Shown here: piece after piece, positions 6,956 through 13,688 of the stretch | Position numbering within the stretch: the first letter of the stretch is position 1 | How the letters are laid out: every line of letters begins with the position of its first letter | DNA from: an uncultured Prevotellaceae bacterium | Lineage (GTDB): Bacteria > Bacteroidota > Bacteroidia > Bacteroidales > Muribaculaceae | Assembly (NCBI GenBank): GCA_937904375.1 | Contig: CALDIG010000259.1 | Location: 1-20,859, forward strand | DNA: 20,859 nucleotides | Direction: 5' to 3' | The notes under the pieces: generated by a model | Told to the model about the DNA's origin: nothing | Seen by the model: the letters and a program-made list of their open reading frames with translations, nothing else | The model's database searches: none | Translations under genes and position numbers: made by a program

Positions 6956-7492
6956 TTAAATCAATAAAACTATCAGCGTCGAATACACATTAGTAATTAA
7001 ATATTGCCGGCAACGATTTAGTTTGTCAAGTTGCTCTTGTGTGTGAGGACGCTCTTGCATTGTCCGTGTCAGCTTAATTGCTCCGCCAGTAATGACAAAT
7101 ACATTTTCTTCTAAACGGATGGCATATATCCTCAACCAACTAGCATGACCTATTCTGTCCCAATTGCGTGCTTTCTCTCTAGTCAATTCTCGCACCGACA
7201 TGTCCATTGTTCCTAATGGCTTGAACAATTCGTCTAAGTTGTCGGTGAAAGGAATATCGAGAATCAGCCTCTCAAGTTGTTCTGCATCATCAAGCGTGTC
7301 TTCTATGGCATCACTTATGCGCTCAATATGAAACATCTCTTTCAAATCACGGAAATTGTCAATAAAGAACTGCATTAGATACTCCATGTCGTTCCATGTA
7401 TCGAACAACAATGCCAATTCGTTCTTGGGCTTTGCTATATCACGCACCGCCCAAAGGTGATCTTTGCCTTCTATTATACGTTCAAATCTCAT
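6956..7492 (-). CDS. Putative toxin of a HigBA-like toxin-antitoxin pair
   Basis: A 178-residue soluble protein. The N-terminal 100 residues are mostly helical and acidic, with a recognisable LFDTWNDMEYLMQFFIDN segment and a DDAEQLERLILD helix. The C-terminal part, HASWLRIYAIRLEENVFVITGGAIKLTRTMQERPHT, resembles the strand-turn-strand core of RelE/HigB-type proteins (an R-I-Y strand, an ITGGAIKLT strand, then a basic exit). I recall similar proteins in Bacteroides next to XRE regulators but know of no characterised member, so RNase or ribosome-targeting activity is inference. The gene is first in a two- or three-gene operon with a strong promoter. The predicted transcription start is only a few bases before the ATG, so the mRNA is nearly leaderless and the toxin may be weakly translated. 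Confidence 0.6.
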   Translation of the reverse strand: MRFERIIEGKDHLWAVRDIAKPKNELALLFDTWNDMEYLMQFFIDNFRDLKEMFHIERISDAIEDTLDDAEQLERLILDIPFTDNLDELFKPLGTMDMSVRELTREKARNWDRIGHASWLRIYAIRLEENVFVITGGAIKLTRTMQERPHTQEQLDKLNRCRQYLITNVYSTLIVLLI

Positions 7493-7500
7493 ATCAGCTG

Positions 7501-7531
7501 CAAAGATACAACATTAATCTTAATCGTGCAA
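7501..7531 (-). promoter_or_regulatory. Promoter of the toxin-antitoxin operon
   Basis: On the minus strand TATCTTTG (7501-7508) is a perfect TAnnTTTG -7 box, and TTGC (7528-7531) lies exactly 19 bases upstream as a -33-like element. Transcription should start near 7494, almost at the ATG (7490-7492). A second TATCTTTG on the same strand at 7576-7583 lacks a -33 partner. Confidence 0.75.
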
Positions 7532-7544
7532 CTTATAAGTTGCA
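7527..7544. promoter_or_regulatory. 18-bp perfect palindrome, probable antitoxin operator
   Basis: TGCAACTTATAAGTTGCA is a perfect inverted repeat without spacer. It covers the -33 element of the toxin-antitoxin promoter, so a dimer bound here would exclude RNA polymerase. XRE antitoxins typically bind such sites; binding by this one is inferred from location. Confidence 0.65.
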
Positions 7545-7624
7545 TTTTTTAGAAAAAATCATGTATTAATTGATACAAAGATAAAGATTTGAAAGAAACT
7601 GCTGGCTATGAAATCTCAAGTTGG

Positions 7625-7669
7625 TTATGTCCACTTGTGACATAAAAACAGATAACATAAAAACAGATA
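7625..7669. repeat. Small hairpin and 15-bp tandem duplication
   Basis: TTATGTC (7625-7631) and GACATAA (7639-7645) form a perfect 7-bp inverted repeat with a 7-base loop. Overlapping it, acataaaaacagata occurs twice head to tail (7640-7654 and 7655-7669). Lies between the icd terminator and the toxin-antitoxin promoter; function unknown. Confidence 0.7.
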
Positions 7670-7693
7670 TTTGATGTTGTTAATATGGGTTTT

Positions 7694-7728
7694 AAAAAAA
7701 CACCGACAAGGGATTTGCCGGTGTTTTT
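7694..7728 (-). terminator. Terminator of the citrate operon, after icd
   Basis: A 14-bp stem with one mismatch (7696-7709 with 7715-7728, core CACCG/CGGTG) and a 5-base loop sits 25 bases beyond the icd stop. It is followed on the minus strand by a T run. T runs on both sides make it usable in both directions. Confidence 0.85.
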
Positions 7729-7752
7729 ATTTTGAGAAATGTTGAGACTCAA

Positions 7753-8967
7753 TTAAGCGAGGCGTTTCTCGAGGTTGGCGCGGATGGCCTGGATGAACTC
7801 GAGGCTGTTAACCTGCTTGGGCTCGATGCCTTCCATAAGGTTAACGAGGTCCTTTGTAACGATACCAGCATTGAGGGTATCGAAGCAAGCACCTTCGAGT
7901 TGGTCGCCAAAGTTGATGAGGTCGTTGAGACCGTCTTTCTCACCACGTTTGCGCAGAGCGCCGCTCCATGCGAAGATGGTTGCCATTGGGTTAGTAGAGG
8001 TCTGCTCTCCCTCAAGATACTTGTAGTAGTGGCGGGTCACGGTGCCGTGAGCTGCCTCATACTCGTAGTTTCCGTCGGGGCTAACGAGGACGCTTGTCAT
8101 CATGGCGAGCGAGCCGAATGCTGTTGAAACCATGTCGCTCATCACATCGCCGTCGTAGTTCTTGCAAGCCCAGATGTAGCCGCCCTTGCTGCGAATTACG
8201 CGAGCCACAGCGTCGTCGATAAGGGTGTAGAAGTACTCGAGACCGAGTTTCTCGAAGTCGGCCTTGTAGTTCTGCTCATATACCTCCTCAAAGATGATGC
8301 GGAACTGAGCGTCATATTTCTTAGAGATAGTGTCCTTAGTAGAGAACCACAGGTCTTGCTTGGTGTCGATAGCATACTTGAAGCAGCTGTGAGCAAACGA
8401 GCGGATTGACTTGTCCATGTTGTGCATGCCCTGAAGAACGCCAGGACCCTTGAACTCGTGGATAACCACTTCCTCGTGCTTGCCGCTCTCGCCGTCGAAG
8501 ACGAGCTTGGCAACGCCTGGCTCATCGGCACGAATCTCTACGCTCTTGTAAACGTCGCCGTAGGCATGACGAGCGATAGTGATAGGCTTCTCCCAGTTCT
8601 TGACAACAGGCTTGATGCTCGGGATGGTGATAGGAGCGCGGAACACGGTACCGTCAAGGATAGAACGGATGGTGCCGTTAGGGCTCTTCCACATCTCGTG
8701 GAGCTTGTACTCGTCCATGCGTTTGAGGTTTGGAGTGATAGTAGCGCACTTAACTGCTACACCAAGCTCTTTGGTCTTCTCGGCAGCCTCAATAGTGATT
8801 TGGTCGCGAGTCTCGTCACGTTTCACGAGGCCGAGGTCATAATACTCAGTTTTGAGGTCCACGAATGGGAGGATGAGTTCGTCTTTGATCATCTTCCACA
8901 GGATGCGTGTCATCTCGTCACCGTCCATCTCCACGATGGGAGTGGTCATTTTGATTTTTTCTGTCAT
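7753..8967 (-). CDS. icd: NADP-dependent isocitrate dehydrogenase (eukaryotic-type homodimer)
   Basis: Oxidatively decarboxylates isocitrate to 2-oxoglutarate with NADP, and is reversible at high CO2. The 404-residue protein belongs to the IDH1/IDH2-like subfamily, not the E. coli Icd type. Its opening PIVEMDGDEMTRILWKMIKD, the substrate loop TITPNLKRMDEYKLHEMWKSPNGTIRSILDGTVFR, the YDGDVMSDMVSTAFGSLAMMTSVL segment with metal-binding aspartates, and the NADP-binding AAHGTVTRHY are all recognisable. The start is the ATG at 8967 (MTEKIKM). A TTG farther upstream at 8997 is in frame but falls inside repeat element C and is unlikely. The gene is last in the citrate operon, separated from acn by 185 bases filled by element C, and followed by a terminator. 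It supplies 2-oxoglutarate for glutamate synthesis and NADPH. Confidence 0.95.
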   Translation of the reverse strand: MTEKIKMTTPIVEMDGDEMTRILWKMIKDELILPFVDLKTEYYDLGLVKRDETRDQITIEAAEKTKELGVAVKCATITPNLKRMDEYKLHEMWKSPNGTIRSILDGTVFRAPITIPSIKPVVKNWEKPITIARHAYGDVYKSVEIRADEPGVAKLVFDGESGKHEEVVIHEFKGPGVLQGMHNMDKSIRSFAHSCFKYAIDTKQDLWFSTKDTISKKYDAQFRIIFEEVYEQNYKADFEKLGLEYFYTLIDDAVARVIRSKGGYIWACKNYDGDVMSDMVSTAFGSLAMMTSVLVSPDGNYEYEAAHGTVTRHYYKYLEGEQTSTNPMATIFAWSGALRKRGEKDGLNDLINFGDQLEGACFDTLNAGIVTKDLVNLMEGIEPKQVNSLEFIQAIRANLEKRLA

Positions 8968-8989
8968 AATTTTTTTATTTATTATTTTT

Positions 8990-9153
8990 GCTGACAAGCT
9001 GACGAGCTAACGAGCTGACGAGGCAAGTGATATTAAGTGTTAAGTTTTAAATTTCAATGTTAAGTGACTGCGCACTCTAAACTCTAAACACTTAACTGAG
9101 TAAAGCGCATTGCCTTGTTTGCTTGTTCCTCATCTGCTTGTCAGCCTGTTAAT
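8990..9153. repeat. Octamer-repeat element C, between acn and icd
   Basis: Four plus-strand 8-mers, gctgacaa, gctgacga, gctaacga, gctgacga (8990-9021), face inverted copies ttgtttgc, ttgttcc, tcatctgc, ttgtcagc, ctgttaat (9115-9153). Inside, aggcaa/ttgcct and TTAAGTGTT (9033-9041)/AACACTTAA (9087-9095) make a nested imperfect hairpin. The right edge touches the acn stop codon and the left block ends 22 bases before the icd ATG. It would be transcribed within the operon and could set the relative levels of acn and icd. Confidence 0.8.
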
Positions 9154-11393
9154 TATTTTTTGCTTTTGTAATAGTTCATCAAACAGCCTTGTGCGAGAAT
9201 CTCACGCTCGTCGGCAGTGAGGTTCTGGAAGAACAGGTGGATGTCCTTAACGCCGTCGGCAGTGATAACCTTAGCGTCGATTTCCTCCTTGCCGCTGACG
9301 ATAGCCTCGCGGATGCCAGGAACAAATACGAAGTCGCCTGGGTTGTAGTTGAACTCGGTCTCTGGAGCGATAGTGAAAGGAACGATACCCCAGTTGATGC
9401 AGTTGCTGCGATAGCGCTTGGTGGCATACTCGTAGCAGATGTTGGCGTCACCACCAAGCACCTTCTGGCACGAAGCTGCCTGCTCGCGTGCGCTACCATC
9501 GCCGGGACGGTTAGCGAATACGCAAGAACCAAACGAAGTGTCCTCGGCCTTAGCACCAACCTTAGCGAGAGCTGTGGCAACGTTCTCGGGAACATTACCA
9601 GCACGACGCTCGAGGTCTTGTGCCTGGATGCGCTTGCTCAAGCCTACGTACTCAGGAACGCGGCGAGAGAGAGCGAACTCCGAGAGCTTCAATGGGTTAG
9701 AGCGATAGCTTGAAGTTTCTCCAGAAGGAATCAACTCGTCGGTAGTGGTAACGGGGTCGTGTATAACAGCAGCCAGTTCAAGGAGCATATTGTCCTGCAT
9801 GGGGTACATCTTGGGCCAGTCCTTGATGTTTGGACCATACTTCAGCTCCTCTTTGAGGTCAGCCTTGTCGAAACCGTTGAATACGCGACGCTCATAAACT
9901 CGTGCATCGAAGTCATAAGGCTTGTGGTCGTCGGTGTAGTCAACATCGGTAGCAGCAGTGATAACGCCACCGTTGGCAGCTGTAGCGGCGATAGAACGAG
10001 CGTCCATCAGAGCCACGAGCGAAATCTGACCCTGACCGGGCTTGGAACCCTCGCGGTTGGGGAAGTTGCGGGTGGTGTGGCGAATGCTCAGGCCATTGTT
10101 GGAGGGCACGTCGCCGGCACCGAAGCAAGGACCGCAGAAGGCAGGCTTGATAACCACGCCAGCCTCAAGCAGCTCCTCGGCGATGCGGTTGCGGGTAGTT
10201 GCCAAGTAAACGGGAACCGACTGTGGATAAGCGCTCATGGTGAAGTAGTCATTGCCAATGCTGGCGCCCTTCATGATAGAAGCGGCAGCGCTGAGGTTGT
10301 CGTAAGTACCTCCCGAGCAACCAGCGATGATACCCTGGTCGGCGTGAACCTTGCCGTCGATAACCTTGTCAACGAGGTCAACCTGAATCTTGTCGCCAAA
10401 GCGCTTCTTAGCATCTTCCTCAACAGCCTTCAAGATCTCAATAGGATTCTCCTGGAGCTCATGGATGGTGTAAGCGTTAGATGGGTGGAAGGGCAGAGCA
10501 ATCATTGACTCCTGAGTAGAGAGGTCAATCTTGATCATTGCGTCGTAGTAAGCCACATTGCCGGGTTTGAGCTCACGGTAGTCCTGTGGACGTTTGTGAA
10601 TCTCGTAGTGGTGCTTAACCTCGTCGTCGGTAACCCAGATAGAGCTCAAGCATGTGGTCTCGGTGGTCATGATGTCGATGCCGTTACGGAAGTCGATAGG
10701 CAACTCCTTAACGCCAGGACCAGCAAACTCGAGAACTTTGTTCTTCACGAAACCGCTCTCAAAAGTGGCTTTTACCAGAGAGATGGCAACATCGTGAGGA
10801 CCAACACCCTTGCGGGGCTTGCCTTCGAGCCATACGAGCACTACCTCGGGAGCGTTGATGTCCCAAGTGTTCTTGAGGAGCTGCTTCACGAGCTCGCCAC
10901 CACCTTCGCCAACGCCCATGTTGCCGAGCGAACCATAGCGGGTGTGACTGTCGCTACCCAGAATCATGTTGCCGCACTTAACCATTGCCTCGCGGGCATA
11001 CTGGTGGATAACCGCCTGGTTAGCTGGAACGTAGATGCCACCATACTTCTTGGCGGCCGAGAGACCAAACACATGGTCGTCTTCGTTGATTGTGCCTCCC
11101 ACAGCACATAGCGAGTTGTGGCAGTTGGTCATCGCATAGGGCAATGGGAACTTGTCGAGACCACTGGCGCGGGCTGTTTGGATAATGCCCACGTAGGTGA
11201 TGTCGTGCGACATCATGGCATCGAAGCGTATTCTCATCTTCTTGCCCTTGCTGCCATCCACGTCGTGTGAACGCAGAATGCCGTAAGTGATAGTGTTTTC
11301 GCGTGCCTCGTCGGGAGTAGGCATGCCAGTTGCGTCGGTGCGGATTTCGGCACCGTCAATCAAGTAAACTCCATGTTTGATTAATTCTACCAT
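9153..11393 (-). CDS. acn: Aconitate hydratase (aconitase family)
   Basis: Isomerises citrate and isocitrate through cis-aconitate using a [4Fe-4S] cluster. The 746-residue protein has the aconitase signature GSDSHT (146-151) and the cluster cysteines Cys359 (GCSGG), Cys420 and Cys423 (CGPCFGAGD). The C-terminal swivel domain begins after about residue 590 and includes SCVFANRPGDGSAREQAA near 620-637 and the YRSNCINWG segment. The loop GCSGGTYDN differs from the SCTNSS of classic AcnA/AcnB. This places it with the shorter Bacteroidetes/YbhJ-type aconitases, so the assignment rests on family plus the neighbouring icd and citrate lyase genes. Starts at an ATG 43 bases after citCG with no Shine-Dalgarno sequence. 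Confidence 0.9.
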   Translation of the reverse strand: MVELIKHGVYLIDGAEIRTDATGMPTPDEARENTITYGILRSHDVDGSKGKKMRIRFDAMMSHDITYVGIIQTARASGLDKFPLPYAMTNCHNSLCAVGGTINEDDHVFGLSAAKKYGGIYVPANQAVIHQYAREAMVKCGNMILGSDSHTRYGSLGNMGVGEGGGELVKQLLKNTWDINAPEVVLVWLEGKPRKGVGPHDVAISLVKATFESGFVKNKVLEFAGPGVKELPIDFRNGIDIMTTETTCLSSIWVTDDEVKHHYEIHKRPQDYRELKPGNVAYYDAMIKIDLSTQESMIALPFHPSNAYTIHELQENPIEILKAVEEDAKKRFGDKIQVDLVDKVIDGKVHADQGIIAGCSGGTYDNLSAAASIMKGASIGNDYFTMSAYPQSVPVYLATTRNRIAEELLEAGVVIKPAFCGPCFGAGDVPSNNGLSIRHTTRNFPNREGSKPGQGQISLVALMDARSIAATAANGGVITAATDVDYTDDHKPYDFDARVYERRVFNGFDKADLKEELKYGPNIKDWPKMYPMQDNMLLELAAVIHDPVTTTDELIPSGETSSYRSNPLKLSEFALSRRVPEYVGLSKRIQAQDLERRAGNVPENVATALAKVGAKAEDTSFGSCVFANRPGDGSAREQAASCQKVLGGDANICYEYATKRYRSNCINWGIVPFTIAPETEFNYNPGDFVFVPGIREAIVSGKEEIDAKVITADGVKDIHLFFQNLTADEREILAQGCLMNYYKSKK

Positions 11394-11436
11394 AGTAAAT
11401 TTAGAAAATTTAATTAGTTATAACTATTAAAATAAA

Positions 11437-13176
11437 TTAATTATAGTCTTTTTTGATTAGTGCAGAGAGGAATATGGTGAGCGACAACATGTCGGCAGCA
11501 CCACCAGGGGATATGTTGGCATCAATGAAACGAAGGTTCATTTGCTCCAGACCTTCAATTGAGAAATTCTCGAGCAGATGAGCCGCTTCTTGTTTCACTT
11601 GCTGCGCCATCTCAAAGCCCGCGCGGTGGATGACGTTAGTGTCGTCAAGCTCACTCATTATTAATAATAGGGTCTTGTGCCCAACATGTGGATCGTCGTT
11701 GTTATCACGATAAAAGCGAAGCCAGTTGCTGGTCAACTCCTTATAGCCATTTCTTGCCATCTCGAGTGCCCCAGCTACTTTGTGGTCGCGTTTGACGCTT
11801 ACGCCATGAGTGTCGCTTCCTCCAGGCATTTGATGGGCTATAGTGGCGATTGTGTCACTCCAGTCTTTGTCATTCGCTAGCATTTGAGAAGCAGCGACAA
11901 CCGCTAGTCCCATCGAGAACAATGCGCCTCGATGAGTGTTCACTCCGCCAGTTGCGGCAAGCATCTCCTTTTCGGCATCAATTCCCAATTGCTGCAGTGC
12001 TGATGCTTCAGGAAGGGTGGCGCTATAACTCATCACGGCAAGCGTGGTGAAATATGGCCTTAACGACTTGATGCTGCGGAGCATGGTGTCATAGTCCATA
12101 TCGACGTGTGCGCCGTTGTCGTGAGCATCAACCAGTCCTGGTTTGGGAGTAAGGTCAAGTTCCTGCTTCAGGGCATTGACAGCCAGCCAGGACAGCAGAT
12201 AGGGGAGAGTTGTGCTCGGAACCATGTCCTTTGCGTTGCCTAAATCGCCATCAGCAAGCATTTGCCTTAGAGTAGAAGCGCTGACAATAATGCCATCCTT
12301 CTCCAGTCTTGGAAGTTCCACCACCTCTATTCCATGCTGTGGCAAGAAGCGCTTCATCGCAGCATTGTAGTTGCGGGTTAGCTCATCGGCTGGCTCACTG
12401 CCCACAAAACGTACCGTTGCTCCCAAAGCAGGGGCGATGTGGCGTGCAGTGATGTCGAGGTCAAGTTCGATTTGAGCGTTAGCGGCATCATCAGCTTTCT
12501 TAATAAAATAGGATGGGAAGGTGGCAGCCGAGATGATGTAGCTGCTGCCACGGCACACTGTCACATTCGTAAGATGAGCGCAGCCAGCCTCTACCATAGC
12601 CAGTCGCTCATCGCTTGAGAATTGCGACTTGTCCTCGCCGACAACTATCACATAAAGGTTATCGACCTGCTTAGCGGCTTGCTCAACAAGGTACTGATGA
12701 CCAAGAGTGAACGGATTGGCGTTCATCACAATCATACCGTTCTTGCCGTCGCGCTTTAGAGAGCGCAGGTAATTGACATAGGTAGAGAGTCCTTCAAGTC
12801 CATTCTCAAGAAGAATCGCCTTGCCGCTCTCGCCCAAAACCTTAAAGCCGAGGCTCTCGAAGATATCGGCATTACCGGGTTTGGTGAAAACCTTAACGTT
12901 GTTGTGCCCCAAGCTCGCCATTTGTGACATCAGGTGCGAGATTAGCTGCTGGCTCATGCCAGTACCCCGCAGTGAGTCGTCAACGGCGATGCACTTGATG
13001 ATATCGTCCTTAAAGCCACCTCCAGCAAGAATCTGGTAGCTCTCGCGGTCAACGACAGCGGCATAGTAATCCATATCATCAAGTCGCAAGTCGCTCTTGG
13101 CGAGGAAATCCTCAACCATAGTACGGTTACGCTTCAGCGATAAGGGCATTTCCACTATGTCATAGTTGTTGAACAT
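11437..13176 (-). CDS. CitC-CitG fusion: citrate lyase ligase / triphosphoribosyl-dephospho-CoA synthase
   Basis: A 579-residue bifunctional protein. Residues about 35-125 are a GNAT-like domain and 145-310 a nucleotidyltransferase domain with NANPFTLGH (152-160) and ISASTLR; together they form CitC, which acetylates the thiol of holo-citrate lyase with acetate and ATP. Residues about 325-579 are CitG, with LTPKPGLVD (342-350), TGGVNTHRG (409-417) and the late SPGGAADML (556-564). CitG makes 2'-(5''-triphosphoribosyl)-3'-dephospho-CoA from ATP and dephospho-CoA. Thus the enzyme that makes the prosthetic group and the one that activates the finished lyase are one polypeptide. In Klebsiella and E. 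coli they are separate proteins. Both halves keep their motifs, so no inactivation is seen. Its 5' end overlaps citX by 17 bases, implying translational coupling. Confidence 0.92.
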   Translation of the reverse strand: MFNNYDIVEMPLSLKRNRTMVEDFLAKSDLRLDDMDYYAAVVDRESYQILAGGGFKDDIIKCIAVDDSLRGTGMSQQLISHLMSQMASLGHNNVKVFTKPGNADIFESLGFKVLGESGKAILLENGLEGLSTYVNYLRSLKRDGKNGMIVMNANPFTLGHQYLVEQAAKQVDNLYVIVVGEDKSQFSSDERLAMVEAGCAHLTNVTVCRGSSYIISAATFPSYFIKKADDAANAQIELDLDITARHIAPALGATVRFVGSEPADELTRNYNAAMKRFLPQHGIEVVELPRLEKDGIIVSASTLRQMLADGDLGNAKDMVPSTTLPYLLSWLAVNALKQELDLTPKPGLVDAHDNGAHVDMDYDTMLRSIKSLRPYFTTLAVMSYSATLPEASALQQLGIDAEKEMLAATGGVNTHRGALFSMGLAVVAASQMLANDKDWSDTIATIAHQMPGGSDTHGVSVKRDHKVAGALEMARNGYKELTSNWLRFYRDNNDDPHVGHKTLLLIMSELDDTNVIHRAGFEMAQQVKQEAAHLLENFSIEGLEQMNLRFIDANISPGGAADMLSLTIFLSALIKKDYN

Positions 13177-13669
13177 AGGAGTCTATCATCATTTGGATTT
13201 TGGTATTCAGTTCTTGTGGAGTGTGAGTGCGGTTGCGCATGCAGTATCGAGCCTCATTGTCGCACATCAGGCAACGGCGAGGGCTAGACCCCATAGTCTC
13301 GCGCTTCATAGGCACTCCGTCATTGTCGAGGATGTCGATGTCGAAGAGCCTTCCTAGCGGATGGTTGTCTTCAATGTCGCAAGCGATAAGCTTGGCTTCG
13401 CGTTGTGATAATGTAGTTACAAGATAAGCCTCAAAGCCAGTCACAAGGTCGCGAGAGATGACATCAACGATATTTCCCTCAAAACGATTGAGCATGGCGT
13501 TAATCGCTGCTTGTGAGACAATTAAAGACGAAAGATTACGCTTGATGTTTCCTGGCATTATCACCGTGAGGCATACGAGAGTGCTGTTGGGGTAATTCTC
13601 CCTCAACTGTTGTTGCATTTCAACTCTGCGGTCACGGCTTGCCAGCAACTTGTCAAGCGTAATCTCCAT
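13160..13669 (-). CDS. citX: Apo-citrate lyase phosphoribosyl-dephospho-CoA transferase (CitX)
   Basis: Transfers the triphosphoribosyl-dephospho-CoA made by CitG onto the serine of the lyase acyl carrier subunit CitD. The 169-residue protein has typical family length and motifs: TGFEAYLVT, the strongly conserved HPLGRLFDIDIL, and the late basic Cys cluster RRCLMCDNEARYCMRNRTH. It starts at an ATG 19 bases after the citF stop and ends inside citCG, consistent with a single transcript. The expected partners (CitD, CitG) are both encoded in this operon. Confidence 0.92.
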   Translation of the reverse strand: MEITLDKLLASRDRRVEMQQQLRENYPNSTLVCLTVIMPGNIKRNLSSLIVSQAAINAMLNRFEGNIVDVISRDLVTGFEAYLVTTLSQREAKLIACDIEDNHPLGRLFDIDILDNDGVPMKRETMGSSPRRCLMCDNEARYCMRNRTHTPQELNTKIQMMIDSYVQQL

Positions 13670-13688
13670 TATTTAGGCTTCAAGAATT

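Noticed and set aside
8422..8994. Plus-strand open frame (190 codons) opposite icd
   Set aside because: Fully antisense to a well-conserved isocitrate dehydrogenase and without domain resemblance; a shadow frame.
8968..8997. TTG start extending isocitrate dehydrogenase by ten residues
   Set aside because: The extension lies partly inside repeat element C and has no homology to the family; MTEKIKM at 8967 fits better.
9759..10508. Long plus-strand open frame (249 codons) opposite acn
   Set aside because: It mirrors the codon bias of acn on the other strand; the protein is low-complexity in V, L, N and E with no recognisable family, while the minus-strand aconitase is unmistakable.
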